Shown: positions 14,630 through 27,040, numbered from the stretch's first letter. The stretch: 64,000 nucleotides of DNA from Neolentinus lepideus HHB14362 ss-1 (GCA_001632425.1 KV425566.1:248001-312000), one strand, 5' to 3'. Notes: generated by a model not told the origin, from the letters alone. Translations and numbers: made by a program.

Positions 14630-15988
14630 TCACCCTCTCATGAAGTACGCCTTAGCGCCCTTCGTAGCCAATTCGCCCTTGGCCTGTAAGCGAACACGCA
14701 GATCAGCAAGATAGGGTTGTAAATGCATCAAAGCGGACACGCACCTTTTCCAGACTGTGGCCTGCCGCTTTCCCGTGTGCCCAAATCTACATCATAAACG
14801 TGGCATTTTTAGCTCATGGACCTGATTTTCACACTTGAACAAAAGAGTGGTACCACGTACCAAACGGTAAAACCATAGGCTGCCGAAGCCTTCTACAACC
14901 CAACCTGCTGAGGCGATAGTGCCCAGCACGCCGCCCGCTATACCCACACCACCGTGTATGTACATCCTCACAGTCTGGATGATACCCGCAGAGCCGGTAC
15001 TAAAAGAAAGTGATACGAAAATACGTCAATGGACTTGGAAATTACGTCTTACCTTGGGATGCCAATTGCCCTGGACGAGACGTTAGTTCCAGGTACCACT
15101 TATTACGTCTAAGACTTACATATACGAGCTGAACAGGATGTGCCAACCACCGAAGAAGAAATACAGATCTTGAAGTCCGAAGTTCGTCAACGAAGGTCGA
15201 CATCTCTAAACAACGGACTGCTTACAGTAATACACTGCTTGCTCCTGGAAGCGTGGCAAATCAGTAATAGAACCACATATGCTTCCCCAAGGACCTACTT
15301 TCATATAACCGTTGTATATTGGCCTGGAGCCTTTCAGAACAAACTACTCTCCAAATTCCGAGTACTGCTCACCTGTACCATGTCAAGAAGGAGAGGATCC
15401 CTATAACCGGGACATACCTAGCCATCCATTAAACCTTTTGACCGCCTTCGGCACCAACAGGACTCACATAATGCTGACACCGAAGTCCCTGAACCCATCT
15501 CCTGTCCCCGAAATGGTGGCGAATATACTGGCAACCATATTAACCACTAGGGTCGCAAGGAGCAACAGCCATAGTCGAAACATATCCGTAATAAGCGGCC
15601 GTGAAGCCTCCGGGATCTCTTCCTGTATTGAGTGGTAGACCAATGGATAAACTGATTGTTCATGCTCGCGAATGAGACCAGGGGCACTTATGGTGGCATC
15701 ATGAGCTTCACTCACATGGCGGGAAGTTGTTACGCCCGTGCGTCCTGATATACTCCGCTCTCTGTGTCAACTCCTGCTCTCGTCGTTGCAGATCCTGTTC
15801 TCGATGCTGGAGATCCTGCATGCGCGCATCATAGTGGTTCGGCTGGCTTTGGAACTCGGTGGGATCGTCGAAGGGATTCTTGTCGAGGGAATGCGTCGAG
15901 GCGAAGGGATTTTCGGACAGGTCCGCTGTTGCTACGAGTGTGAGTGCCGTAACAAATAATGGCAGCAAATTCGTGACCGCTCACTCAT
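14630..15988 (-). CDS. secretory carrier-associated membrane protein (SCAMP)
   Basis: SCAMPs are four-span membrane proteins of the Golgi, endosome and plasma-membrane recycling route. The N-terminus starts MTDLSENPFASTHSLDKNPF and carries NPF repeats (NPFAS, NPFDDP) that bind EH-domain proteins. Next comes a coiled coil (QDLQHREQDLQRREQELTQR), then the conserved HSIQEEIPEASRPL and membrane segments. The last exon ends AKGELATKGAKAYFMRG. The first exon is only 4 nt of coding sequence: ATG-A, then donor GTGAGC; this joins in frame to CGGACCTGTCC. The alternative of reading on from the ATG gives a short frame that ends after about 18 residues. The gene has several small exons in 14700-15410, where exon borders are less certain. 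Confidence 0.85.
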
Positions 15989-17629
15989 GTTGAATAGCTA
16001 AGTGTACAGTGGTGACGAAGGGGCAGCTGCGGGACATCGTGTAATTCGGCCTAATCTGTGCTTAAGGAGTTTGCCGAGTCGACTTCGCACAGGCCTCCTA
16101 ATTAGCGAAATATTGAGTTTGCTCATTGCAATTAATGGCCCCTACCTGCAGTCGAGTACTGCAATACGCAGAATGGCGCGGCGATATTATATTTATACAT
16201 GGGCCTATGAAACCCTTGCCTTTACCCTCCAGTCAACGTTCTACCGCCCCCCGCGTCGAGACTCGGCGAAGCTTGTGATGTTATGGAACTTTTTTTATAT
16301 CTACGCGTTGACACCTTCACTGAGGCGGGCTGCTTTGACCGAGAGCGAGACATGTTCCTTGCGGACTTGGCTCGCACGTATGTATGTTCTGTCAGTCCAT
16401 ATATATTGACATGTAGTACTCTGAACACAGGCTTTCTCTTGGGCGCATCGCGGTGTACAAACAGTGTACGTATTACGCGACAACATCACCACGTCCACCC
16501 TAATCTACTGTCGACATATGTCCGAGCTTCCCTGGTTGCCTAGTTGCTTAGAATCAGATGGACGCCTCGATGTCGACATTGCTCTTTCCACGATCGACTC
16601 CTTGCTAGCGTGTCATAGATGTCGCTACAGTGCGAAATCCAGCTTGGACGTTTGGTATTGGGCATCGGTAGGCTGATCAATCGTACTTGAGCCGAAAAGT
16701 AGTGTACCAACCGCACGATTTATTGCTTTATTGAGGGAGCTTACTCCACCCTTACCGTCTCGGCAAAGACCGCTATCATGGCATCGGGGTGAGCACCATC
16801 TTATGAAGGGTCGCCAGAATTGAGCCTGACTTTCTGGCAGAGGGCTGAATCATCAAATCAGCGCACGTACGGATGAATTAGAGTTGGCCGGATAAGGCCA
16901 GACCGTCTGCCCTCTCAGAAAAGGCTGTGTTGATTAATGTCGAGTGTGATGCTTGCCTTTAAAATGATGCACGGGGATGTGGCAATGAGGGTGTCAAGAC
17001 CGCAGCCCCCGCAACTGTTGACATGAAAACAGATATTTCGCAGGTTGGGAATTGATATTATATGGGGGAGTTTCCACCGGATCCGCTGGTTTCGACCGGG
17101 GCCGCGGATTGCTGGCGGATTGCCCGCGGATCTATTGAGGTAGCGAACAATGCCTGACGAGATATAAGGAACATGTGAAGGAGTAGAGGGGTAGCGTATT
17201 CGATTTGAAGGGGAGTCAGTATTTCCTTGCTGAGGGGACAAAGGAGGGAATGCGCAATTTTGTTTAGGAGGAAGGGGTCGAAAAAAGAACAATACCTGCT
17301 ATTTGCTTTCCGGGGTGGGGACGCCGGCCGTGGGAAAGTGCCTTCGAACCGCCGGCCTCATAAAACGGGGCACGGCATCCGGACACTTCATCTTTGCTCC
17401 TCCTCCCTGTTCACGCACCCTTTCCTCGCGTTCCTTGGTCGGTGAGTCCCCTCGGCTTCTGTGCACACTCTAACGTAGATTGACATGTGCTGACCCTGAT
17501 TTCCTCTCCAGCATTCTTTTCTGTTTTCCAGTCACTCTCTTAAATACCACCCTCTCTTGGCCTGTTTTTTCAAGCCTTCAATCGCTCCCAACAAACCCAA
17601 GGCTCTTTCATTACCACCAGTAAACAATA
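15989..17629. other. long intergenic region without a supported gene
   Basis: 1.6 kb. Open frames exist (for example about 78 codons from 16173 and about 50 from 16518 on the plus strand), but none shows a domain, a splice-linked partner or typical composition. The last 300 bp is the promoter of the expansin-like gene, with pyrimidine-rich tracts before the start codon. Confidence 0.4.
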
Positions 17630-18779
17630 ATGTTCAAGCTCCTCGCCTCCGCCTCTGTTGCCTTCGTCGCTGTCTCCGGTGTCGCCGGCTACCTCGTCCC
17701 CCGTCGTGACCCTCCTGCAGGTTGGGCGACAGACTACCTTGAGCCCTACCAGACGTACCACACACGGTACCTCGCTCTTGGTTGCGAGTACCAGCACGGC
17801 AATGACTTCTTCAACCAGTGCTGTCATCCCCTTCTTGTGAGTTGGATTTCCTGTTCCGGTCATAACATAGCCAGATTTAGTAATTCATGTTATATTCTTA
17901 GGCCAACGAAAGTCTGTCATCGCGACCGACTCAGTGTACTCCTTCTGCATCCGCTAGCGCATCCGCAAGCGCTGCTGAACCCACTTCCACTGTCAGTACG
18001 CCCGCGGATGATGATGACGACTGCGACGAGTCTTCCTCCGCCGCTCCCTCATCCACACCTGCCCCCTCCTCTTCATCTGCTAAGAGCTCCGCTGCTCCTA
18101 CCGCTACATCCTCCGTTAAGAGCTCCGCCGCCCCTGCCGCTACATCCGTTGCGCCAGTGAACGTTGCTCCTGCACCCCCGATCTTCTCTTCATCCTCTGC
18201 CCCTGCCCCTTCGTCGACGAAGCCCGCTACGACCTCCAAGGCTACCCCAACGTCGACGCACTCGTCGGCCCCCGCCGCCACTTCTTCTGCTTCCTCGAGC
18301 AGTGGTCTCATCACTGGTGGAGTGTAAGACATTCTTTCATCATTTCTGTGTGCCTCGCTGATTTTGGTCCACCAGCGCCACTTTCTTCTGGCAGGACGGT
18401 AATGCCGGTGCATGCGGTCAAGTCCACTCCGACAGTGACCTGATCGCTGCTATTGGTACGCTTCCACTGCATGACCTTAGTCATCTTCTGACGTCCTCCT
18501 TTAGACCAGGACCGGTACGGTGACTCCGGTGACGAGTCTTCCCTCTGCGGCAAGCAGGTCAAGATCACTAATACTGCCAACAACAAGTCCGTCGTCGTCA
18601 CAATCGTTGATGACTGCCCGACTTGCGATAACAAGAACTCCATCGATCTGTCCTTTGGTGCCTTCACCGAGATCGCCACGGAGGCAGAGGGCGAGGTGCC
18701 CAGTCAGTATCTCCTTTCTTACCGTCTCGCTACTTTATACTGATTAACCGTGCATACAGTCGAATGGCAGTTCGTCTAA
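17630..18779 (+). CDS. secreted expansin-like / barwin-type double-psi beta-barrel protein
   Basis: This is a small secreted protein with a C-terminal DPBB domain related to expansins, RlpA and plant barwin, about 300 aa. Residues 1-20 form a signal peptide (MFKLLASASVAFVAVSGVAG), followed by a dibasic LVPRRD site that could be cut by Kex2. A short Cys-bearing region (LGCEYQHGNDFFNQCC) precedes a Ser/Ala/Pro/Thr-rich linker of about 130 residues, likely O-glycosylated. The DPBB domain reads ATFFWQDGNAGACGQ ... YGDSGDESSLCGKQVKITN ... VVVTIVDDCPTCDNKNSIDL and ends EWQFV. Four introns (for example 17837-17901 and 18326-18375) separate these parts. It probably acts in the cell wall. The linker makes it longer than the simple 130-aa members. 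Confidence 0.87.
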
Positions 18780-19266
18780 ATCCTCGACCACCGTCGCTTT
18801 CATTTCTTGTCCATACATTGATTTGCAGCTCCTTGTTTGTTAATTCCGGGGCCGGACTCCGCTTAGGCGTCTGGCGGTGTCGGCGCAACGGTAGTGAAGA
18901 TCATCTGAACGAGATTAACGACCCTGGTGGCGGGAAGCTCCTCTGCGTGATTTGGAAGTCCGCTGTGTTTACGCCCTTTGCGACGTCCTTTATTCTTCCA
19001 CAATGTTGTGATGATGTTTTTCTTCTCTTTCTTGGGCTCGAGTTCTTTTTATTTCTTATGTATATTGCACGCATATTAGTCCTTAGGGTGTAGCTAGCTA
19101 AACTTTACGGACTCTGGAATGCGATCATGCGCAAGAGGAATGTGTATACAAATTCAGACGTATAAAGCTGTTGTGAGATAAGATTGAGAGTGATCATAAT
19201 GAACTCGGCAGTACTTGAGTGAAAAGGCAACCTTAAATCTCGCTTGCCCCTTGCAGTCAGTCATAC
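18780..19266. other. intergenic region
   Basis: Tandem genes on the same strand. This stretch holds the 3' UTR of the expansin-like gene and the promoter of the COQ11-like gene. No other feature is visible. Confidence 0.4.
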
Positions 19267-20520
19267 ATGCAGCAAGTCACGCAAAAGATTCTTGTCGTAG
19301 GGGGAAATGGCTTCATAGGTAAGATCCGTGCGTTAAGCACCGCGGCCTGTAGTACCTGAATATGAACGATCCTAAGGTTCCGCGGTGTGCAAAGCCGCGC
19401 TGGCCCGCGGTATGCAGGTGACGAGCATCAGGTGCGTAATGAAGTCTAGGTCGACTAAGTATGACTGACATTATGCGTGTTATAGCTCGTCTGGAAGGCC
19501 GTATAGAACGCCTAAAGGTCACACCCCAGCTTGGGCATCCAAAGTGCAGATTCCTTACTTTCTTCATTATTCGCGGCTCTCGTGCTGACATGCCCTTGAC
19601 CCTTCATTCATCTAGGTAGAGTGGCAGAAGGGTGATGCATTAAAGCCGGAGACGTATGTGCATATCCTGCCAGGAGTCTCCGCTGTCGTGCATACGCTAG
19701 GAACGTTGCTGGAGGATGAGTCGTACAAGACTGCTGTGAGGGAGGGGGACTTGTTCGGGCTGGCAAGTAGTTTCATTAAGAGCCTTGGCGGGCGGAATCC
19801 ATTGGAGAGTGGGCTGCAGAGGTCTGACAATTATGAGACGTTGAATCGTGACGCCGGTATGTTTTGTATACCCTCACGATAACTGGGACCGTGACTGAAG
19901 TATTACGTAGCATTACAGGTCTGCGATGCATTCCTATCGGCAAGACCTGAGATACAAGTAGAAGGTCCGCGTGCCTTCGTTTATCTATCTGCTGAAGATG
20001 TGTGGCGTCCTTGGATCCCCTCTCGATACATTGAGACCAAGCGCGAAGCCGAAATATACATTGACCAGATGGTGGCAACTCGACCGGATGTCAGGGCGGT
20101 GTATATGAGACCGAGTACGTGTATGCCCTGTGCGAATGACTTGTGCCCTTACTCGCATTTATAGGTCTCGTGTATCACGCTCATCTGCGCCCATTGATCT
20201 CCCCTCTCGCTGCTCTACTAGATCTATCCGCCACGGTCCACGGCAAGGTCCCACCGACACTTCCGACACCCTCCATGGTCCTCCGCGCTGTAGCGCCTCT
20301 CCTCCCTCAACCCACACCTGCTCCGTCGGGCGTAGCACCTTCCACCCTAGATTCTATTGCAAACGCTATGACTATACCTCCGATTCACGTCGAGCATGTT
20401 GCTGAGGCCACTGTCATCGCGGCCGACAATGCTCGAGTGGATGTACGGGGCCCGTATGGCGTTGAGAAGATGCGAGAGCTCATCGGATGGTCGCAGAAAG
20501 GGCAGGAGCCTTCTCTCTAG
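19267..20520 (+). CDS. COQ11: COQ11-like mitochondrial NAD(P)-binding protein (atypical SDR)
   Basis: This is an extended/atypical short-chain dehydrogenase of the NDUFA9/YLR290C (Coq11) type; the yeast protein associates with the coenzyme Q synthome. The Rossmann signature sits at the N-terminus (KILVVGGNGFIGSAVCKAAL, GxxGxxG). Then come VEWQKGDALKPETYVHIL, SAVVHTLGTLLED, AFVYLSAEDVWRPWIP and RYIETKREAEIYI (YxxxK). The end of the protein has PPIHVEHVAEATVIAA. Six exons give about 300 aa. The Met at 19267 directly precedes the Rossmann fold, so any targeting sequence is internal or lies in an unseen upstream exon. Family assignment is good; the role in CoQ synthesis is by homology. The mitochondrial adenylate kinase follows 430 bp downstream on the same strand. 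Confidence 0.82.
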
Positions 20521-20952
20521 CAGCATATATAGCAATTGTATAATAAAAGTATCTTGAGCTCTCCGACAAACAATATTTGCGGCCGTCTCCTATTCTCAGG
20601 CACCCCTTCTACACAGCTTCTATTACTGAAGCCGGAGCCCCACCTCAGCAGACCTAAGATCGGCGCGTGAGTCGAAAGACGTCTTCATGCAACTGTTTGG
20701 GGATCGTCGACCGTCTGCCTTCTGGCGGTGCTCTGCTCGTCTGCGTCGACATCGTCCTCGAGTACTTTTGCAGACTGCCAACGTTGAACCTGCACGATCG
20801 ATAAAGGTGAGGCAAGCGGCCGTCTAGACTGAGCCAGCTGACTCGTGATTTCGCAGTAGTACGACAAATAAATATTTCAAAAGTCCGCACTATAAGAACG
20901 AACAATCAGGCTAGACTCTTACCCCCAGGTTTCTTCCATTGCCCTGGTGCAT
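20521..20952. other. intergenic region upstream of adenylate kinase
   Basis: COQ11-like polyadenylation (AATAAA-like at about 20539-20545) and the adenylate kinase promoter. Open frames on the minus strand have no domain. Confidence 0.4.
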
Positions 20953-22144
20953 ATGTCCTCCCTCCGTCGTACGCTATGGAGTACTCCAGTCACTTGCTCG
21001 GGACCTTCTAGGCGTCTGATCGTCCCTAAACGCCAATCGCGTGCGTTCGGTAACTCAGTAGCATCGCAGAAAGCTCTCCCTTTCACTCTCAACAATCTCA
21101 GCGCTACGGTAGAGCAGGCGAACGTGTCAGAACATGGAGATGGGCTACTGCGCATGTTGATCTTTGGGAAGCCGGGGGCAGGGAAGGGTACATTGTCTGG
21201 TCGTTTGGTCAAGAAGTATGATATCACTTCCCTGTCCGCTGGAGATCTACTACGGCAGCAGATCGCTGAGAGGTGGGGGTCGTATTGTTGCAGTGGTCGT
21301 CTCTGAGCCTCATACGTGCACCGTGCAGGACCGAAACTGGGAAGCTCGCAGAGGGCATTGTCGCTACCGGTGGTCTCGTACCGGATGACCTTGTACTGAA
21401 GATAATCTCAGTTAAATTAGATCAGTTTCGGAATAAAGTAGGTTTTCTTGGTAACGTTGGTTATGCTTACTCAACGAGTGTATCTCAGCACTGGATATTA
21501 GATGGGTTCCCTAGAACTCTGGCTCAGGGCGAAATGCTAGATGTGCACTTGAAGTAAGTACATCCTACGTCGCTATTTTTGGACCAAGTTGAAGCATATA
21601 TGCGTATAGAGCGCGCAGTACACCCCTTTCCTTGATCGTTAATCTCGACGTACCCGACAGAGTCATTCTCAGTCGGATCTCAGACAGATGGATCCATCTC
21701 CCATCAGGTCGGGTTTACAATATGTCCTATAATCCACCAAAGGTTACTGGCCGTGACGATGTTACCGGTGAACCACTGACGAAACGACCTGATGACAATC
21801 CCGTAAGTCTCTCGAACATTTGAATATTTGCGAACTATTTGGCCAACGACGCGTTACAGGAAATCTTCGCTCGGCGTCTGAAGCAGTTCTACGCGTCTAC
21901 TTCACCTTTACTGGAATACTACGCCTCCTCTAACACCACAAAACTTATCACTCTCACTGGAGAAACCTCTGACGAGATCTGGCCTCAGCTTGAGAGCGTC
22001 GTCAAAGGTACATTCCCGTCTCTCAAGGAACGTGTGGAACCTAAGGAGGAGAAGAGGAGGCACAGTCTGGCTGACGCTACGGTCGCCAGTGAAGACCGCA
22101 AGCGCTCAACTCAGGATCTCACAAAAGCGAAGCTCACTTCATGA
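20953..22144 (+). CDS. ADK2: mitochondrial adenylate kinase (GTP:AMP phosphotransferase type)
   Basis: Nucleoside monophosphate kinase interconverting AMP and NTP, probably in the mitochondrial matrix. An N-terminal basic, Ser/Arg-rich extension (MSSLRRTLWSTPVTCSGPSR) is a likely presequence. The P loop is MLIFGKPGAGKGTLSGRLV. The NMP-binding part includes SLSAGDLLRQQIAERTETG, and WILDGFPRTLAQ is diagnostic. The LID (RWIHLPSGRVYNMSYNPPKV) lacks zinc-binding cysteines and is of the eukaryotic AK2/AK3 type. The protein ends with a charged Lys/Glu/Ser tail absent from short bacterial enzymes. Introns lie near 21272-21329, 21439-21489, 21555-21611 and 21804-21859. Confidence 0.9.
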
Positions 22145-22474
22145 CTTTCTGATCGTTCTCAACAATGCTAACTGACGACTACCACTCTTTCGTTTTCTTC
22201 TTGCTCACCCTCTTCTGTCTTTTTAGTCCTAGTCTATTTGCGTGTCTTGGATGTTTGTCAATTGTCCTATCATTTGATTCGTGCTATGCTTCGTGTTTTC
22301 GGAACCCTGTAACAATAGTTCGTGCCTGTACTGAGCTCCTTGCAACTGATAGACCTTTATGTGACACGCCATGTGTATGGAATGCAATGTTGTCGGTCGG
22401 GGGTGCGTGTTGAGACCATTCAAGCAGCTCAGGGCTCGATGGAACCGCTTCTTGAATAACACCCTTTGCCATCA
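22145..22474. other. convergent 3' intergenic region
   Basis: 330 bp between the stop codons of the adenylate kinase (+) and the N-terminal methyltransferase (-), with T-rich sequence after the kinase stop. Nothing else is seen. Confidence 0.4.
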
Positions 22475-23630
22475 TTATCGCAGAGCATACCTGAGTATCT
22501 GAGTTATTACAAAGGGTAGCTTTTGTGATTAGCTCGGCGACTGACATTTTTACTACATAGAGGCCGGCCGGAAAGCCTTCCTGCACCTGCTCATACACGA
22601 TCTTGAGCCCAGCCTCCCGAAATATCTGCTTGAAGGCCATGTCTGATCTATATTCAAGATTGAATGCGTTCGCGTCGTTAGTGCCAATCTCACATCTTTC
22701 CACGACAGCACGAGGCGGATTCCGTACCAACCTCGTTAGGCTCGAATCTTCTTCGTCAAGGTGTATCCGTGACCCGCCATCTGGGGCGTCGGAACATGTA
22801 TTCTCCTTCACGATTATAAGCCCTTTTACTGAATCCCGGAGTGCAAGCCGGCAGCCCTTTAAGAAGGCGACCAAATCCGGGCCAGACAGGTGACCCAAAC
22901 ACCATTGGCACCAAATCACGTCAAAACCCGAGTCCATATCTTCAGGTATGGATGGTGGCTCACTCTCGGAGCCATCGCCGGAAGAACTCTGGTAGCCTAT
23001 CCGCCCATAATATTTGCCTGATGTTTGAGGATGAGAGGGGTCGAGTGACTGGAGTGTAACTTGCACAAAAGTGACGCTTTTTGTCTTCTCCTTGATCCCC
23101 TTCCACGGTGTCATAGGATCTACGTTCTCTGCCGTTGCAGAGGTGTCGTTTTCGGAACGACGTCCTCGTGCTACCGCTTCGAGAATGAAGCACTCCACCG
23201 GCTCAGCAAGGACAACGTCCGAAAATAGGGGAAGTAAAACATCAGATGTGACGCGGCCCACTCCCGCGCCAACGTCTAGGGCCCGTGTACGTTGATCAGT
23301 CAGAGGACGATGGAGCGGTCGAACAGCAGAAGGAACAGTGCTGAGTTCTGGCAGGAGATAGAGAGCAAATTGGCGAGATCCTAGAGCGTCTATCCTCGGA
23401 AGACTCTTGTTGATCCATCAGTAACTTTTAAAGGTCCTTACACACGAGAATGAGCTACCCCAGTGCCAAAACCCCCTGCAAAACATGATCAATATTAGCG
23501 CAGTCCTTTGTTTTGATTTGTAGATGATCCTGCGGCTGAAGGACTCACCTAAAACGCCATCGTAGTCAGCGGACTGGGTGCTCCAATAATTGATACCAGC
23601 GGTGACGTCTGGTTCCCCTTGAGTACTCAT
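22475..23630 (-). CDS. TAE1: alpha-N-terminal protein methyltransferase (NTMT1/TAE1 family)
   Basis: SAM-dependent enzyme that methylates the free alpha-amino group of proteins with an N-terminal X-Pro-Lys after Met removal. N-terminus: MSTQGEPDVTAGINYWSTQS and ADYDGVLGGFGTGVAHSR. Motif I is ALDVGAGVGRVTSDVL, then VVLAEPVECF. The family-specific FDVIWCQWCLGHLS and GLIIVKENTCSD follow, and the end is GFPAGLYVVKMYALR. The last five codons come from a small final exon (donor GTCAGT, acceptor CTCAG), which restores the canonical YVVKMYAL ending. A low-complexity insert of about 60 residues between motifs makes it longer than the ~220-aa human enzyme. Start at 23630; introns near 23548 and 23450. 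Confidence 0.9.
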
Positions 23631-25338
23631 GATTGCGGTGAACTGTTTGTGAATTTTTTGGAGCAGAAGGTCGACTAAACTGGCTGACTAGCGGGAACGG
23701 TGCTTGTCCATTATAATAAAGACATTTACTCCTCTACTAAGTCTTTTTTAGGAGACGCGTATCAAGTCTACGGTGCTTGCCGATGATTGGCTGGGTAATG
23801 TGGTCGACTCGGAGGCAAACTAACATTTGTTACTCCTGAAGCTTGAGATTCCACACTGTAGGTCGTTCTAAGGCGTTATTGTCTATATCAAGCTTATTCT
23901 TACCCGAGTGCACTAGTAATGCTTATGTCTCGTTTACCTTCGGCAGATGAAGAGGCTCCCGAGCTCATTCGATAAGGTTTCAATATGAGCTTCTCTTCTT
24001 CCGTGACATTTGTGCGACTAAATGCATACTCTGCGGCCTTGCCAGGTTACTTCAAGTTATCACAGTCAAGGTTAACATTCAAGCTCATCTATTTCGTGTC
24101 TGATGCGTCGTAAGGTAAGAAATGAAATCGATGGCCGCTTTCCGGTAGCTCGCAGGCACCAAACCATGCTAGGCGATCAAGGAAAGCATCAACTTCATGT
24201 CGCACTCCAGTATCGCGGTACTGGACGTTCGGGCTATCTTACTACTCGCACCAAAGAATGTGGAGGCATAGCCTGATGAAAGGGATGCTTACCGACTCCA
24301 CGCCACCAACTCCTGTGGTGCTTAGGGGCAACGGCGAGCCCCTGTGGTATTGCGAACATGCGTGGGTTAACACAACACAAGTCGAAAACATCGTTACCAG
24401 AGTTCTCGTGGCCAAGCTACCATCGTCCATCGTCTCCCAAGCTTTCGGACTCTGCTAGCAGCACTCGACCAAGTCCCGGAATCGTCGTAGTTGGGCGTGG
24501 AGCAATGCGTATCTCGAGAGCTAGGGCTGGCAGCTGGAGTATTTTGGGTCCAGCTACGTATCCATCAGCAAGCCTAGTCAGATTAACACCATTCACTTGC
24601 GACTGAGGTGATGGTAGAGTGATCCTCATCCGTGTGGCCATGGTCATAAATGGGATCAACAGGGGGAACTAAATGCCGGATGCCCCTTACGATGCCAAAC
24701 TGCACCATCAGGCCGCATGAGCATCCCCACGTCAGGCGTAGGCTTGATACGGCGCCTTCTAAATACGACTTAGTAGACAAGCAACTGGCGTCAGGCGCAG
24801 CAATTGTAGGTTTCTGATGTTAACCTATCCTCCCAAAGATGTCGCCCGGATGTGAGTTCACGCTCATAGGTCCCAGCCACTTGTCCGAGAAGTGGCTCCT
24901 AGTCCGACCAAATAGGAAGAAAGTCAGCATTAGACCATTGGCAGTATTGTGGACACCTGTCAGCAAACTCCCAGTCGAACAAAGCTGCAACGAGAGCGAA
25001 TTCTACATAGATGAAGACCGATCTGTAGGAGCCGCGATGGACGGATTCATCTAGGGAGAGAGACTTGCGCAGAAAACCATGGAATGCTTCCAGAACGGTT
25101 CAGACGCGATAGAAATCGTTGCCTTCGTTGGTGTTGCGATGGGCGCAGCTTCTGATGATTGGATTCGATCTTGTGTTTCATTTGGTCTCAGTACTAATAG
25201 AACGCCGTATGTGGACTAAGACGACCATAGGACGTGAGTAAAGAGGCGTATCAAAGCAAGGCATTGCTTTATTGAGATGGAAAGTTTAAGATGTAGAACA
25301 CGTCAACAAGTGTAAATAACGCGTCCATTTCAGCCACC
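23631..25338. other. gene-poor intergenic region
   Basis: 1.7 kb with only short broken frames (for example about 66 codons from 24258 and 71 from 24839 on the plus strand), none with a recognised domain. It contains one copy of a dispersed repeat (23715-23771). The CSM3 promoter occupies the right end. Confidence 0.4.
23715..23771 (+). repeat. dispersed repeat, copy 1
   Basis: About 57 bp matching 48412-48469 at roughly three quarters of positions. Shared blocks are TCTACTAAGTC, TTTAGGAG and GTATCAAG in the same order, spacing and strand. Confidence 0.55.
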
Positions 25339-26837
25339 ATGTCGATCGTCGCACTCGAGGATATCTGGGATGCACCAGTCGAACCATCCACACCCCAAAA
25401 GTCTACTCAACTTTTCTTAGATGATGATGGCCACGACGCGCCGAGGTCATTGAAGCGGCCGCTTTTCCTGAACTCCGATTCTGAAGAGGATGTACCCAAA
25501 ACCACCAAAGGCACTGCGCAAGCCAGCGCGTCAGCTCGACCAGACATTGACGCGATGTTCGACAATATAGATGATGAAGAAGGCATATTTCCACCTCTCG
25601 CACCGTCACTTGATATGGATGCTCTGCAAAGAGATGCAGAACAGCGACACGCCAAATCTAGTCAATCGAACCTCCATGCTATTCTGCCGAGCAGTTCGCC
25701 ATCCAAAGACCATGACACCAGCGCAGAGAACACAGGAAATAGAAGCGACAAAGCTTCCAAAGATGCGCCTAAGGAACGAAAGGTTTTGCCCAAGTTGGAC
25801 GAAGCTAGACTGCTAGGGCCCGACGGATTCCCTGCTCTCATAGCCGAGGCGAAGAAATTCAAGCCGCGCGGAAAGGGTCAGGAGGTAAGGGATCAACAGC
25901 CAGGGTTATTTTTTAATGATTTATACTTCGACCAGAGTACAGATCTGGGCAGAGTAATCCAACTGTATCAATTCTGGACGCACAAAATGTACCCGAAAAT
26001 GCAGTTTCGAGATACTGTCAACAGAGTCGAGAAACTCTGCCACTCCAGACGAATGCATGTGAGCTGCGTATGCTAATCTAAGCTTGTTTCATCTCATCAG
26101 ATTCGCACCAATAGGTCGCTTTGAGTGTTTGGCGTGATGAAGCCAAGGGTCTCATCAATGGCATGAAGCCGGATGACCCTATCGACCTCGCTTCCGACAG
26201 CGAGGACGATGACGCTGATGATGGGCAGCGAGCGCAAGTTGAGACGCGAGGGTCGTCAATAGATGATGTTGGCAGTCGCGGTGCAAGTCGTGTCCCATCA
26301 GCAGGGGCAAGCCGGCCACCATCGTCCCGGTCTGTTGACCCGGCCACCGATGGCAATGATTTTGATATCGATGCCATGATCCGCGAGCAGGAAGAGATGG
26401 AGGCGGAACAGGGTCTCGCACCCAAAGAAAACAAGCCTAGGAGCGTAGACAAATATGGGAGTAAACCCGCATCCGAGGATGCCATGGACTTGGACGAGGA
26501 AGCTATGTGGGATGATATGATGATGGCGGACTTCACTGGCGCAGTACCGAGTATTCCAGCCGTAGCATCGTCAGAGACTACCGCACCGCAATCGCAGAAG
26601 GACGACATTACAGCAGGAAGCCACGCTGTGGATGACGAAGATATGTGGGACGTTGTTCGAGAAATGGAGACGGAGGCTCAAGAAGCAGGACAGCAAGACG
26701 CCACGGCATCCGAGTCTGGGCCAGCACCTTCCGAAGAAGAAATTGATGGTCACGGTGGAGAGCATTCTGAAATTTCCTCTCCGCAGAAGAAACAGAGGAT
26801 CTCGAATGCCGACGACTGGGAGGACATGTATATCTAG
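25339..26837 (+). CDS. CSM3: replication fork protection protein Csm3/Swi3 (TIPIN)
   Basis: Csm3/Swi3/TIPIN pairs with Tof1/Swi1/Timeless at stalled replication forks and supports the S-phase checkpoint in the nucleus. Three exons (25339-25884, 25936-26058, 26115-26837) encode 463 aa. The conserved Swi3 domain spans the exon joins: LPKLDEARLLGPDGFPALIA, KFKPRGKGQE, then LGRVIQLYQFWTHKMYPKMQ, FRDTVNRVEKLCHSRRMHVA and LSVWRDEAKGL. N- and C-terminal arms are acidic and low in complexity, with DSED and DLDEEAMWDDMM patches as in fungal orthologues. The C-terminal motif DDWEDMYI is typical. Confidence 0.93.
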
Positions 26838-27040
26838 ACGTGAACGGTTTAACGCTCTCCTTTTCCTGTGCATTACGATTAGTAGGCATAAAGATCACTA
26901 ACAATCCCAGTGGGGCCTGAGCGAAGTATAAGCTACAATACACCGTACAACATATGATTATAATAATTAGTCCGAGATTCGCCATGCGACCATGAATACT
27001 GCCAGGAGATGTCACCAAGTTCATAGGATCCGAAAAGCTT

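Noticed and set aside
16002..16676. Several plus-strand frames in the intergenic region
   Set aside because: No domain, no consistent splicing between them, and overlapping frames on both strands.
24417..25054. Frames on both strands suggesting a gene between the N-terminal methyltransferase and CSM3
   Set aside because: Short, no domain, no credible splice chain; treated as intergenic or decayed sequence.
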